Part shown: piece by piece, positions 13,139 through 20,000 of the stretch | Layout of the letters: every line of letters begins with the position of its first letter | Position numbering within the stretch: the stretch's first letter is position 1 | Assembly (NCBI GenBank): GCA_047639615.1 | Contig: JBLIOL010000066.1 | Coordinates: 1 to 20,000, forward strand | Source of the DNA: CAYWNK01 sp047639615 | GTDB lineage: Bacteria; Planctomycetota; UBA1135; GCA-002686595 | DNA length: 20,000 nt | Direction of reading: 5' to 3' | Position numbers and translations under genes: made by a program | Notes under the pieces: model-generated | Databases searched by the model: none | What the model saw: only the letters and a program-made list of their open reading frames with translations | Told to the model about the DNA's origin: nothing

Positions 13139-14200
13139 TTGTTCGGAAGGAAGAAGAGTGTTGTTGGTCTCGACCTAGGGTCGTCGGTGGTGAAAGCCAT
13201 CGAAGTCACCTTGGAAGGATCCGAGCCGGTAGTAACCGGATTCGCCCGGGCGGAGATTCCCCCTGGGGGAAGTGTCGCTGAGGCTGTTGCTCAGGTATTC
13301 AGCGAGGGCGAGTTCAAATCCAAGCGCGTCGTTTGCGGTGTGGCTGGACAGTCTACCGTCGTGCGCTATGTGCCCATGATGCGCATGTCCGAGGAGGAGG
13401 CCCACTCGGCCATCAGCTTCGAGACGGACAAGTACCTGCCTTTCGATCTGGACGACGTGGAGATGGACTGCCAGATCCTCAGTACCCGGGCCGCAGTTCC
13501 TGCGGCTGAGGGCGAGACGGCGCCGGCCAACGATCAGATGACCGTGCTACTGGCAGCTTGTCGCAAGGACCTGCTGGAGGAGCGCGCTAGTCTGGTGGTG
13601 GGCCAGGGGCTGATCCCGGTAGCCATCGACCTAGACCTGTGCTCCCTGGCGAATGCCTGGGAACTGTGCGGCTTGCCCACGGACGATCTGCCTGAGGGCG
13701 GCACTCCGCGGGCTGTGGCTCTGGTCGATGTGGGCGCAAGCCGCACCTCGATCAACGTGCTACGCGGTGGGGAGTCCTGCTTCAGCCGTGAGATCAACAT
13801 CGGTGGGGCCGATATGACCCAGGCCATCGTCCGGCGCCTAGGGGTGGAAGGCTTCGAAGCCGAAGCCATCAAGCGCGCCGCCGATACCCATGAGGCTGAA
13901 GTCAGCGCCGCCATCGCGCCGGTGCTTGAGGATCTGGCCTCCGAGCTCTCACTCTCGATCGACTACGTGGAACATCACGAAGGCGTCGCAGTGGAGGAGC
14001 TTTTGCTTTCTGGCGGTGGGGTGCTCGCACCCGGAGCCGCTCAATACATCGAACAGGCTACATCGCGCCCGGCTCGCACCTGGAATCCCCTCGAGGGACT
14101 ACGGGTTGACGCCTCAAGGGTCGACGTAGAGGAATTAGAAGCGTGGGCACCGTCCATGATTGTGGCCGTCGGATTGGCCGCGAGGGTTCGCACCGAATGA
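13139..14200 (+). CDS. pilM: Type IV pilus assembly protein PilM
   Basis: Cytoplasmic actin/FtsA-fold ATPase that binds the N-terminus of PilN and forms the base of the pilus alignment complex, 353 aa, standard length. The opening MFGRKKSVVGLDLGSSVVKAIEV (phosphate-1 loop at 10-17) is the PilM signature. The phosphate-2 loop is VALVDVGASRTSINV (193-207) and the adenosine motif is LLLSGGGVLAPG (288-299). The start is TTG, because the family begins MFGxKK right there. AGG lies 5 nt upstream inside a foldable leader. The stop overlaps the pilN start (ATGA). Confidence 0.95.
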   Translation: MFGRKKSVVGLDLGSSVVKAIEVTLEGSEPVVTGFARAEIPPGGSVAEAVAQVFSEGEFKSKRVVCGVAGQSTVVRYVPMMRMSEEEAHSAISFETDKYLPFDLDDVEMDCQILSTRAAVPAAEGETAPANDQMTVLLAACRKDLLEERASLVVGQGLIPVAIDLDLCSLANAWELCGLPTDDLPEGGTPRAVALVDVGASRTSINVLRGGESCFSREINIGGADMTQAIVRRLGVEGFEAEAIKRAADTHEAEVSAAIAPVLEDLASELSLSIDYVEHHEGVAVEELLLSGGGVLAPGAAQYIEQATSRPARTWNPLEGLRVDASRVDVEELEAWAPSMIVAVGLAARVRTE

Positions 14201-14862
14201 TCAAGATCAACCTACTACCCGCGGAGTACCGGCGCCGCACGCAGACGCCGGTCAAGTTCATCGTGGCCACATCCTGTGCCACTGCACTATCAGGCGTGCT
14301 CGTGGCCGTCTGGGCCTGGCTCGCATTCGGCGTCGCAGCTCAGGTGGACTCCACCAAGCAGGTGCGTCAGATGGAAATGGACGGACTCTCTCCGCAAGTG
14401 GCCTACAACGAGGCCCTGCAAGCTGAGGTCGCCATCTTCTCCAGCCGTGAAGCCACCCTTAGTGCCATCACCAAGAACCGCATCCTCTGGACCGAGAAGA
14501 TGGACCAGCTGGTGGACATCGTCGAGGCCGGCAACGAGGCCGAACACTTCATCTGGTTCGACGACTTGACCGTGCGCCAGGAAACGGCGTCCCGCGGATC
14601 GGCCAACTATGGCTCCTTCCGCGCCAACGGCCACTCCGGCTCCGGCCAGTTCAACCAGGTCGCCAACTTCATGGACGATGTGGTCGACAAGGATCTGACT
14701 AACTTCGTTCGTGGCTTCAACTCTCCGAAGCTTCCCGAGGGCACCAAGAACTCGCGTGAGGAGGACTTGATCCCCAGTGTGAACTGGTCCTTCCCCCTGT
14801 CGCTGTCTTTGCTGAGTCCTGACGAGCGCTTTGCGCTACGCAATACCGGAGGTCAGAGGTGA
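14197..14862 (+). CDS. pilN: Type IV pilus assembly protein PilN
   Basis: Inner-membrane bitopic protein linking PilM to PilO, 221 aa. It starts with MIKINLLPAEYRRR, the INLLP motif that inserts into PilM, followed by one transmembrane segment at about 21-47, a helical stretch to about residue 110 and a periplasmic part of mixed strands. The frame is open further upstream but ATG 14197 is right: it overlaps the pilM stop as ATGA and places the INLLP motif at the N-terminus. The Ser/Gly-rich insert SRGSANYGSFRANGHSGSG is unusual. It overlaps the next gene by GTGA. Confidence 0.93.
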   Translation: MIKINLLPAEYRRRTQTPVKFIVATSCATALSGVLVAVWAWLAFGVAAQVDSTKQVRQMEMDGLSPQVAYNEALQAEVAIFSSREATLSAITKNRILWTEKMDQLVDIVEAGNEAEHFIWFDDLTVRQETASRGSANYGSFRANGHSGSGQFNQVANFMDDVVDKDLTNFVRGFNSPKLPEGTKNSREEDLIPSVNWSFPLSLSLLSPDERFALRNTGGQR

Positions 14863-16259
14863 GCGATAATAAACCTTGGTACATCCTGGCCGGTTTGACC
14901 GTTACGGCGGCCATCGGCATGGGCACCGCAATCTACTTCGAGAACGAGACTCTCAACGAGGAGCGCGCTGCAGTCGCGACTCTCGAGACCGAAATTAAGT
15001 CCGCTCGTGCCCTGGTGGAGACCACCAGCACCATCGAGAAGGACGTCATCGTCTTGCGTGAGTTGGCTGCCGTCTTCGAGCAAGTCCTGCCCACCAGCGA
15101 AGATGCCAACAACCTGATCCAGGACTTCCACCGCTACTCGGGAGAGTCTGCGGTGGACCCGAGCTCTTTCAAGGCCAAGGCTCAAGTAGCCCGGGCGCGC
15201 GGAGCCGAGTCGGCCTTCGACAAGGTGGCTTACACCTTGACCCTGACCGGCGACGCCTTCCAGTTCTTGGACTTCTTGAACAGGATCGAGACCCACAGCC
15301 GTTTCATGGCTGTTCCCAGCTTTAAGCTGACCGCTTGCAGCCGTACCGACATGGAGCTGTTCGGCTTCGCCAAGCACAAGATCCAGGTGGATGTGGAGAC
15401 CTACGTCTACACGCCCACAGGTGAGGCGGAAGAGGTTCGCATCGAAGGCTATGAGCGCAAGCGCGACCTGCTCGCCAACGTGATCAGCCGTCGTCGCCAG
15501 GCCCTGACCCTGTCGAGCTTCAACTACCGCGGAGAGCGCGGCCGGCGCGACCCCTGGATCGACCCGCGCGTGCCCCTCGAGGAGAACCCCAGCGGTCTGA
15601 CCGTCTCGGAGCAGAACGAGCAGGTCGATGGCCTGATCAACATGTACCGCGACGCCGTGGCCCTCTGGAGCAACGTCGAAGCTGCCGAAAACGTGCTTGA
15701 GCGCATGATGGCCAAGAAGGAGCTGATCGAGGTGGTCGCCACCATCGAAGACGATCTACGGCGCGTGGACGCCGGCGGTCTGATCTCCTACACCCCCGCG
15801 GTCAAACGCCTGCAGAACGAGGTTCGTACCCCGCTGCAGGAGTTGCGCCTCTCCATCGAGGAGACGCGCACGATCCAAGGGCCGGTCAAGGAAGAGCTCG
15901 AGCACATCATCGCGTCCATGCGGCGTGACATTGAGGCGGGCGATTTCGTCCTGGCTCAGCAGTCCTACGCCGCTATCAAAGACTCCCTGGACCTGCTCCA
16001 GGGTGACCCTGTTCGAATGGAACTTGCCCTGGCTCTTCGCCGCCTCGCGGAAGAGGCGGAGATCTTGCGCGTGTTCGATTCGTTCGAGATGTCCTTCGGT
16101 GGACAGGTCCTCATCGAGGGCCGATCCCCGGCAGTACTGATCAACAATCGCACTCTGACCATCGGGGACATGTTGCGTCCCGGGTTGGAGGTGATTGGCA
16201 TTCGACCTAACGAGGTCGATTTCGCATTCCGTGGAGTCGTGCTGGTGCGCGCCTTCTAA
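14859..16259 (+). CDS. pilO: PilO-like protein fused to PilP-like motifs, with a helical insert
   Basis: Inner-membrane protein of 466 aa, about twice a usual PilO. Residues 1-190 look like PilO: a short cytoplasmic start, one membrane segment at about 7-26, coiled coil at about 30-75 and a globular region with the FLDFLNRIETHSRFMAV helix. Residues 220-240 (FNYRGERGRRDPWIDPRVPL) resemble the GRRDPF motif of the PilP lipoprotein. Residues 414-466 (GGQVLIEGRSPAVLINN, GDMLRPGLEVIGI, FRGVVLVRAF) resemble the beta-rich domain of PilP or GspC that contacts the secretin. The roughly 160 residues between (250-410) are Glu/Arg/Leu-rich and helical, with no family recognised. No separate pilP is present. 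The GTG start overlaps the pilN stop and has GGAGG 6 nt upstream. The fusion interpretation is inference. Confidence 0.8.
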   Translation: MSDNKPWYILAGLTVTAAIGMGTAIYFENETLNEERAAVATLETEIKSARALVETTSTIEKDVIVLRELAAVFEQVLPTSEDANNLIQDFHRYSGESAVDPSSFKAKAQVARARGAESAFDKVAYTLTLTGDAFQFLDFLNRIETHSRFMAVPSFKLTACSRTDMELFGFAKHKIQVDVETYVYTPTGEAEEVRIEGYERKRDLLANVISRRRQALTLSSFNYRGERGRRDPWIDPRVPLEENPSGLTVSEQNEQVDGLINMYRDAVALWSNVEAAENVLERMMAKKELIEVVATIEDDLRRVDAGGLISYTPAVKRLQNEVRTPLQELRLSIEETRTIQGPVKEELEHIIASMRRDIEAGDFVLAQQSYAAIKDSLDLLQGDPVRMELALALRRLAEEAEILRVFDSFEMSFGGQVLIEGRSPAVLINNRTLTIGDMLRPGLEVIGIRPNEVDFAFRGVVLVRAF

Positions 16260-16312
16260 GCCTCCTGAGAAGTCCCTTGCGTCACCCAGTCCCCACTGGG
16301 TTGGAGCTACAA

Positions 16313-18100
16313 GTGAAATACGTCAAGTCTCTCATCACCGTCCTCGCCCTGATCTTCTGGGCACCAACTGCTTCCGCCCAGGTCCCTAGCCTGGATGCTC
16401 GCGTAAGCCTCAGCGTGGTAGAGCAACCGCTCTCCCAGGTTGTGCAATATCTCCGTGACCGCTCGGGTGCCAACATCGTTGTGCTCGAAGGTGGCGATAA
16501 CCCTGTCCGGGACCTTCAGGTCACCGACATTTTCTGGCGCGATGCCTTGGAGTACGCCACCAAGCTCGCCGGATGTGTCGTCTCTGAAGAGAAGAGTGGT
16601 GTGCTCACCGTCACGGATCCCGTGCGCGTGACCATCGAATTCAACGACACGGACATCAACGACATCATCACGACCATCGGGGCCGTGTCGGGGGCGAATA
16701 TTATCGTTAGCCCCACGGTGGAGGGCACCCTTCGGGTGCGCCTTACCAACGTCCCCTGGCGCGATGCTCTGGAGGAGATCGTCAAAACCCGCGGTTACGT
16801 GGTGGTTGAAGATCGCCCCGGCATCCTGCGCGTGGTTGATCCGAAGAGTCTCGAGGAGCAAAAAGTAACGCGTGGCTACCAGCTGCGTTACGTGCGCCCT
16901 CGAAGTCAGATCGTTCCGATCCTCAAGTCGGAGTTCATGGCTGGCAAGATTGATCCGCCCGTGGGCACGGCCAACGAGCACTTCACCGTGCTGGCGGCCA
17001 TGCGCAAGGCCCTCTCCGGGGCCGGCGAGCTGGACTACATCGAGTCCCAGAACATGATCATCGTGCGTGACACCACCCAGGTCCACGAGGCGCTGCAGGA
17101 GATCCTGCGCCGCATCGATGTGGAGCCGACCCAGGTGTTCGTGGATGCCAAGTTTGTGAGCACCAGCAATGGTGACCTCCTCAACCTGGGCGTGGACTTC
17201 GGCGACGCCGGTCCCACGATCTCCGCCACCGGTTCTCAGATTCCGATCGAGCTACCTTTCACCATCGGTGATGGGGGCTTCGAGGATAGCTTCATCGCTG
17301 ACGTGGGTGGCAACGGCCCCGGGTTGGACCTGGAGACTTCGGATCTGCCCTACGACGTGATCATTCCCAACGTGGTCTACGGCGCGCTCTCCTTCACTGG
17401 CGTGCAAGCCACCCTGCGTATGCTCCAGCGCGATACCAGCACGGAGGTCATTCAGGCCCCCAAGTTGGTGACCTTGGACGGCAATCCGGCCACGATCTTC
17501 GTGGGTGAAACGGTGCGCTACGCAGAAGCCAAGTCCGAGCAGGGCCAAGCGGGTGGTCTGTCCCTCAGCGTCCAGGAAGCCTCCGGCTCCCCGGTCGAGG
17601 TGGGCTTCCAGCTGCTGGTCATTCCGCACGTCATCCCCGGCACCAAGAAGATCATGATGGAGGTTGTTCCGAAGGAGACCAGCCTCTCCGGTACCTCCGG
17701 TAACTCGACCTTGGCGCCCCCGGGCTTCGACGTGTTCACCATCGGTGCTGCCGGCCTACAGGGCTCGATCGCCCTGCCCAGGACGCGCTCCTCGACGGTG
17801 GTCACCCAGATGCTGCTCGAAGACGGTCAGACCGTCGTGATCGGTGGTTTGACCACCGAGACGGAGACCAAGGTCGCGAGCCGCGTGCCGTACCTGTCTC
17901 GCATCCCCGTGCTGGGCGAGCTGTTCAAGTACCGCAGCGAGAGCCGCGAGAAGCGCAGCCTGGTGATCTTCATCACCCCGCACCTGGTGCACAGCGCGGA
18001 GGACGCCGAGTACCTGCTTCAGCAGGAGCTTCTGCGCCGCCGTGGCGAGCTCAGGAATGAGATCGACAGCCTGCTCGACCCGAACTTTAAGTCCGAGTAA
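16313..18100 (+). CDS. pilQ: Type IV pilus secretin PilQ
   Basis: Outer-membrane multimeric channel for the pilus, 595 aa. A signal peptide covers 1-22 (MKYVKSLITVLALIFWAPTASA, likely cut before Gln23). Two similar periplasmic modules follow at about 31-103 and 104-175; both contain WRDALE and end in a LxVTDP or LRVVDP strand. A secretin N1-type domain lies at about 185-270, and the secretin core runs from about 275 to 560. The signature is DGQTVVIGGL (504-513) and VPYLSRIPVLGELFKY (525-540), followed by LVIFITPHLV. No AMIN domain is seen. GTG 16313, with GGAG 6 nt upstream, is preferred over an in-frame TTG at 16277 because it begins the signal peptide. It follows pilO/P after 53 nt. Confidence 0.96.
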   Translation: MKYVKSLITVLALIFWAPTASAQVPSLDARVSLSVVEQPLSQVVQYLRDRSGANIVVLEGGDNPVRDLQVTDIFWRDALEYATKLAGCVVSEEKSGVLTVTDPVRVTIEFNDTDINDIITTIGAVSGANIIVSPTVEGTLRVRLTNVPWRDALEEIVKTRGYVVVEDRPGILRVVDPKSLEEQKVTRGYQLRYVRPRSQIVPILKSEFMAGKIDPPVGTANEHFTVLAAMRKALSGAGELDYIESQNMIIVRDTTQVHEALQEILRRIDVEPTQVFVDAKFVSTSNGDLLNLGVDFGDAGPTISATGSQIPIELPFTIGDGGFEDSFIADVGGNGPGLDLETSDLPYDVIIPNVVYGALSFTGVQATLRMLQRDTSTEVIQAPKLVTLDGNPATIFVGETVRYAEAKSEQGQAGGLSLSVQEASGSPVEVGFQLLVIPHVIPGTKKIMMEVVPKETSLSGTSGNSTLAPPGFDVFTIGAAGLQGSIALPRTRSSTVVTQMLLEDGQTVVIGGLTTETETKVASRVPYLSRIPVLGELFKYRSESREKRSLVIFITPHLVHSAEDAEYLLQQELLRRRGELRNEIDSLLDPNFKSE

Positions 18101-18109
18101 GCACCCTCT

Positions 18110-18138
18110 GGGCGGGCCCGCAATCGGCGGGTCCGCCC
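18110..18138 (+). terminator. Hairpin after pilQ
   Basis: GGGCGGGCCCGC (18110-18121) pairs with GCGGGTCCGCCC (18127-18138) over twelve positions, one a G-T pair, around a five-base loop, 10 nt after the pilQ stop. A T-poor sequence follows (AATTTT comes only 12 nt later), so it is a probable but not classical terminator of the pil operon. Confidence 0.5.
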
Positions 18139-18676
18139 GGATAGCCCCCCAATTTTCCCTGGGCCCGGTCCACCCCGAGGGACCCAGCGCCGCATGCTGG
18201 GGCTCAAATTAGGACCCCAATCCCACCCTGAGACGCCCTGCGGGCCTTTCCCACCAGTTTTCGGGGAGGGCGATCGACTAGGCAGCGTATAGACGGCAGC
18301 ATGACAACTGTCAGCCGCACAGCGGCCGGCCGGAGCGACCTTCGCTCCACAACATCCCACCCCGATCACCGGAGCGTAGTGCTCCGTCTTCCTTCGGCGC
18401 CAGTTAATGGCCGCTGATCCCCCTGACAACCGGTTTAGGCAACCCTGGCTGCCTACCGCCCCGGCCCAGGCCAAAAGCCCCGCGACTTGCGCAATGCGCG
18501 CACCGGGGCCCCAGGTCTAATCCCGGAGGCCGACGCCGCGCCGCCCACGCCCCTCCCTTCCTGTTCCTTCAGGGCTCCTGTCCAACAGGTTCGGAGCGGA
18601 GAGACGTGAAAGCGACCGCGCGACCCCTCTGAGATGTAGTGGGCCAAGGGCGATGAGAGCAGTTCAGCCTCGCCCC
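18139..18676 (+). promoter_or_regulatory. Gene-free hairpin-rich region upstream of RNase E/G
   Basis: About 540 nt with no convincing gene on either strand. Local hairpins include GGAGCGA-CCT-TCGCTCC (18332-18348), CGGAGC-GTAGT-GCTCCG (18370-18386, followed by a pyrimidine-rich TCTTCCTTC) and a CCCCG/CGGGG stem enclosing GCGC-AAT-GCGC near 18480-18508. It probably holds the promoter and a long leader of the RNase E/G gene. E. coli rne has a comparable structured leader used for autoregulation; a parallel here is inference. No clear -35/-10 pair was found. Confidence 0.4.
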
Positions 18677-20000
18677 ATGAACGAACACACCACGTCGGAC
18701 TACGAGTCCGGCAACTTCGACGATTCGCAATCCCACGACTCCAGCTCCTTTGGAGACTCCGGCAACGGAGACTCTGGTGGCGGTTTCGGAGCCGGCCTAG
18801 GCGGCTCGGCCACCAGCTCCTCCGAAGATGACTCTTCCGGCGGGGGTAGCGGGACAACCCGCAAGCCGCGCGCACGCCGATCGCGTGCCAAGAAGAGCAA
18901 AGCTGCTAGCAAGCCCAAGGCTCGCTCCAGTGCGGACGACGCTCCCGAGCGCGATTTAAGCTCCGAAGACGACGCCCCCAAGCGCAAGCCCGCTGTGCGC
19001 AAGAAGCGCACCCGGCGCAAGAGCACCCGAGCCTCCGAGGAGGCAACGGATAGCGGCGATTCCAATGCGGACCGCGATCAGCGTGACGCTGATTCCGGCT
19101 CGGACGGGGAGTCCAGCACCGGCGCACGCCGTAAGCGCACCCGTACACGCCGCAAGAAAAAGGTGAGCACTTCGCGCTCCGACGAGGACGATGATGCCCG
19201 CGAGGGCGCACGTTCCCGTGACGACGACGACCGTGACGACGACCGTGATCGTGATCGTGACCGTGATCATGACCGTGATCATGACCGTGACGATGCGGAC
19301 GGCGACGAGGATGATGGCAAGAAGCGCCGCCGACGTGGCAGCCGCGGCGGTCGTCGGCGCAAGAAGGCGCCCTCTTCCGCTGGATCCTCCTCTTCGGAGA
19401 AGTCCAGCAAGAGCCGCGACCGCATCGACGCCAGTCGTGACGGTGCTACCGTCGACAGCATCCCCGGCGAGGACGACGAACTCCCGGCCAGCGCCAGCGC
19501 CAACGGACGCTCCCAGTCCAAGAAAAAGAGCAAGCGCACCAGCACCCGCAAGACGGCCGCAGAGCGCGAAGAGAGCGCCGAAGAGAAGGCCGCTGCCGCT
19601 GATGCCCTGCGCACGGATGTGATCTACATCAACGCTGCGGATCCCGAGGAGAAGCGCGTGGCTGTGGTGGGCTCCAACGGTCGTATCCACGACCTGCTGA
19701 TGACCTCCGAGAGCCAGAAGACCCTCGTAAACGACATCTATCGTGGTCGTGTGGTCAATCTAGAGCCTGCCATTGGTGCGGCCTTCGTGGACTTCGGCCA
19801 GGGCCGCAATGGCTTCCTGCACACATCGGACGTGCTGCCGGTCTACGGTGAGGATGGCTTCACCCTCGATCAACTGCTGACCGCTAGCGTCGATCCCGAG
19901 GAGTGGGACTCCTCGAGTTCTCCGGCCACGGCCGAGAACGTGGACGAGCACTCCGACGACGATGACGAGGACTCCGAAGACGACGGTAAGCGCGGTCGGG
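18677..20000 (+). CDS. rne: Ribonuclease E/G family protein, 3' end beyond the window
   Basis: Endoribonuclease for mRNA decay and rRNA/tRNA processing; 441 codons are visible, open to the last base. Residues 314 onward match the family start: DVIYINAADPEEKRVAVV, then NDIYRGRVVNLEPAIGAAFVDFG and GRNGFLHTSD, the S1 RNA-binding domain. The S1 domain is interrupted by an acidic insert (from about residue 405). The first 313 residues are a disordered extension: Ser/Gly/Asp-rich to about 55, then alternating Lys/Arg-rich and Asp/Glu-rich blocks. The nuclease domain is beyond the window. The start is uncertain: ATG 18677 lacks a good ribosome binding site, and an in-frame ATG at 18653 is close behind AAGGG. 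RNase E versus G cannot be decided from this part; the extension suggests RNase E-like. Confidence 0.9.
   Translation, partial: MNEHTTSDYESGNFDDSQSHDSSSFGDSGNGDSGGGFGAGLGGSATSSSEDDSSGGGSGTTRKPRARRSRAKKSKAASKPKARSSADDAPERDLSSEDDAPKRKPAVRKKRTRRKSTRASEEATDSGDSNADRDQRDADSGSDGESSTGARRKRTRTRRKKKVSTSRSDEDDDAREGARSRDDDDRDDDRDRDRDRDHDRDHDRDDADGDEDDGKKRRRRGSRGGRRRKKAPSSAGSSSSEKSSKSRDRIDASRDGATVDSIPGEDDELPASASANGRSQSKKKSKRTSTRKTAAEREESAEEKAAAADALRTDVIYINAADPEEKRVAVVGSNGRIHDLLMTSESQKTLVNDIYRGRVVNLEPAIGAAFVDFGQGRNGFLHTSDVLPVYGEDGFTLDQLLTASVDPEEWDSSSSPATAENVDEHSDDDDEDSEDDGKRGR
19217..19294 (+). repeat. Asp-Arg/Asp-His microsatellite in the RNase E/G gene
   Basis: Tandem CGTGAC/CGTGAT/CATGAC hexamers, including a 12-base unit (GACCGTGATCAT) repeated twice, encode an alternating Arg-Asp and His-Asp run around residues 181-206. 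Such repeats are prone to length change by slippage in steps that keep the frame. Confidence 0.8.

Noticed and set aside
19217..19294. CRISPR-like or operator array.
   Set aside because: The repeat unit is a 6-12 base coding microsatellite in frame with RNase E/G, without spacers.
18956..19690. Long minus-strand open frame of 244 aa opposite the RNase E/G extension.
   Set aside because: It is the antisense of the repetitive Asp/Arg/Ser codons and shows low-complexity Val/Thr/Ala runs; the plus frame continues into a recognisable RNase E/G domain.

Overview
The window is a G+C-rich stretch of bacterial chromosome made mostly of housekeeping genes. The organism has an outer membrane, because a pilMNO(P)Q set ends in a secretin. 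Several features point away from the best-known model groups: a succinylornithine-type carbamoyltransferase, an RNase E/G with a very long charged N-terminal extension, an unusual PilO/PilP arrangement, and TTG or GTG starts on several genes. A planctomycete-like or deltaproteobacteria-like lineage would fit, but this is inference and nothing in the sequence fixes the taxonomy.

Layout. (1) 58-4557, minus strand: a transcarbamylase gene followed 12 nt later by dnaE, with the dnaE ribosome binding site overlapping the upstream stop codon. (2) 4714-8720, plus strand: tRNA-Arg(ACG), tadA (whose product edits that tRNA), tRNA-Ser(CGA), tRNA-Ser(GGA), the small SRP RNA with terminators, then the conserved dnaX-ybaB-recR set. 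(3) 8926-13032: rpoN, a small minus-strand TPR-like ORF that may be a frameshifted remnant, truA, then hpf-ptsN-ptsH. This recalls the rpoN-hpf-ptsN-npr cluster of proteobacteria, with truA and the TPR ORF between, and no rapZ or hprK. (4) 13038-18100: a strongly foldable leader, then pilM-pilN-pilO/P-pilQ with 4-nt overlapping junctions. These encode the inner-membrane alignment complex and outer-membrane secretin of a type IV pilus. (5) 18139-18676: a gene-free, hairpin-rich stretch, then an RNase E/G gene that runs off the end of the window.

No phage, insertion sequence, CRISPR array or defence system is visible. The items most worth a second look are the PilO-PilP composite protein with a helical insert, the nested RNA fold that would hide the pilM start region, the proline specificity residue and Cys-to-Pro change in the transcarbamylase, the possible broken TPR gene, and the protein-like remnant abutting tRNA-Arg.
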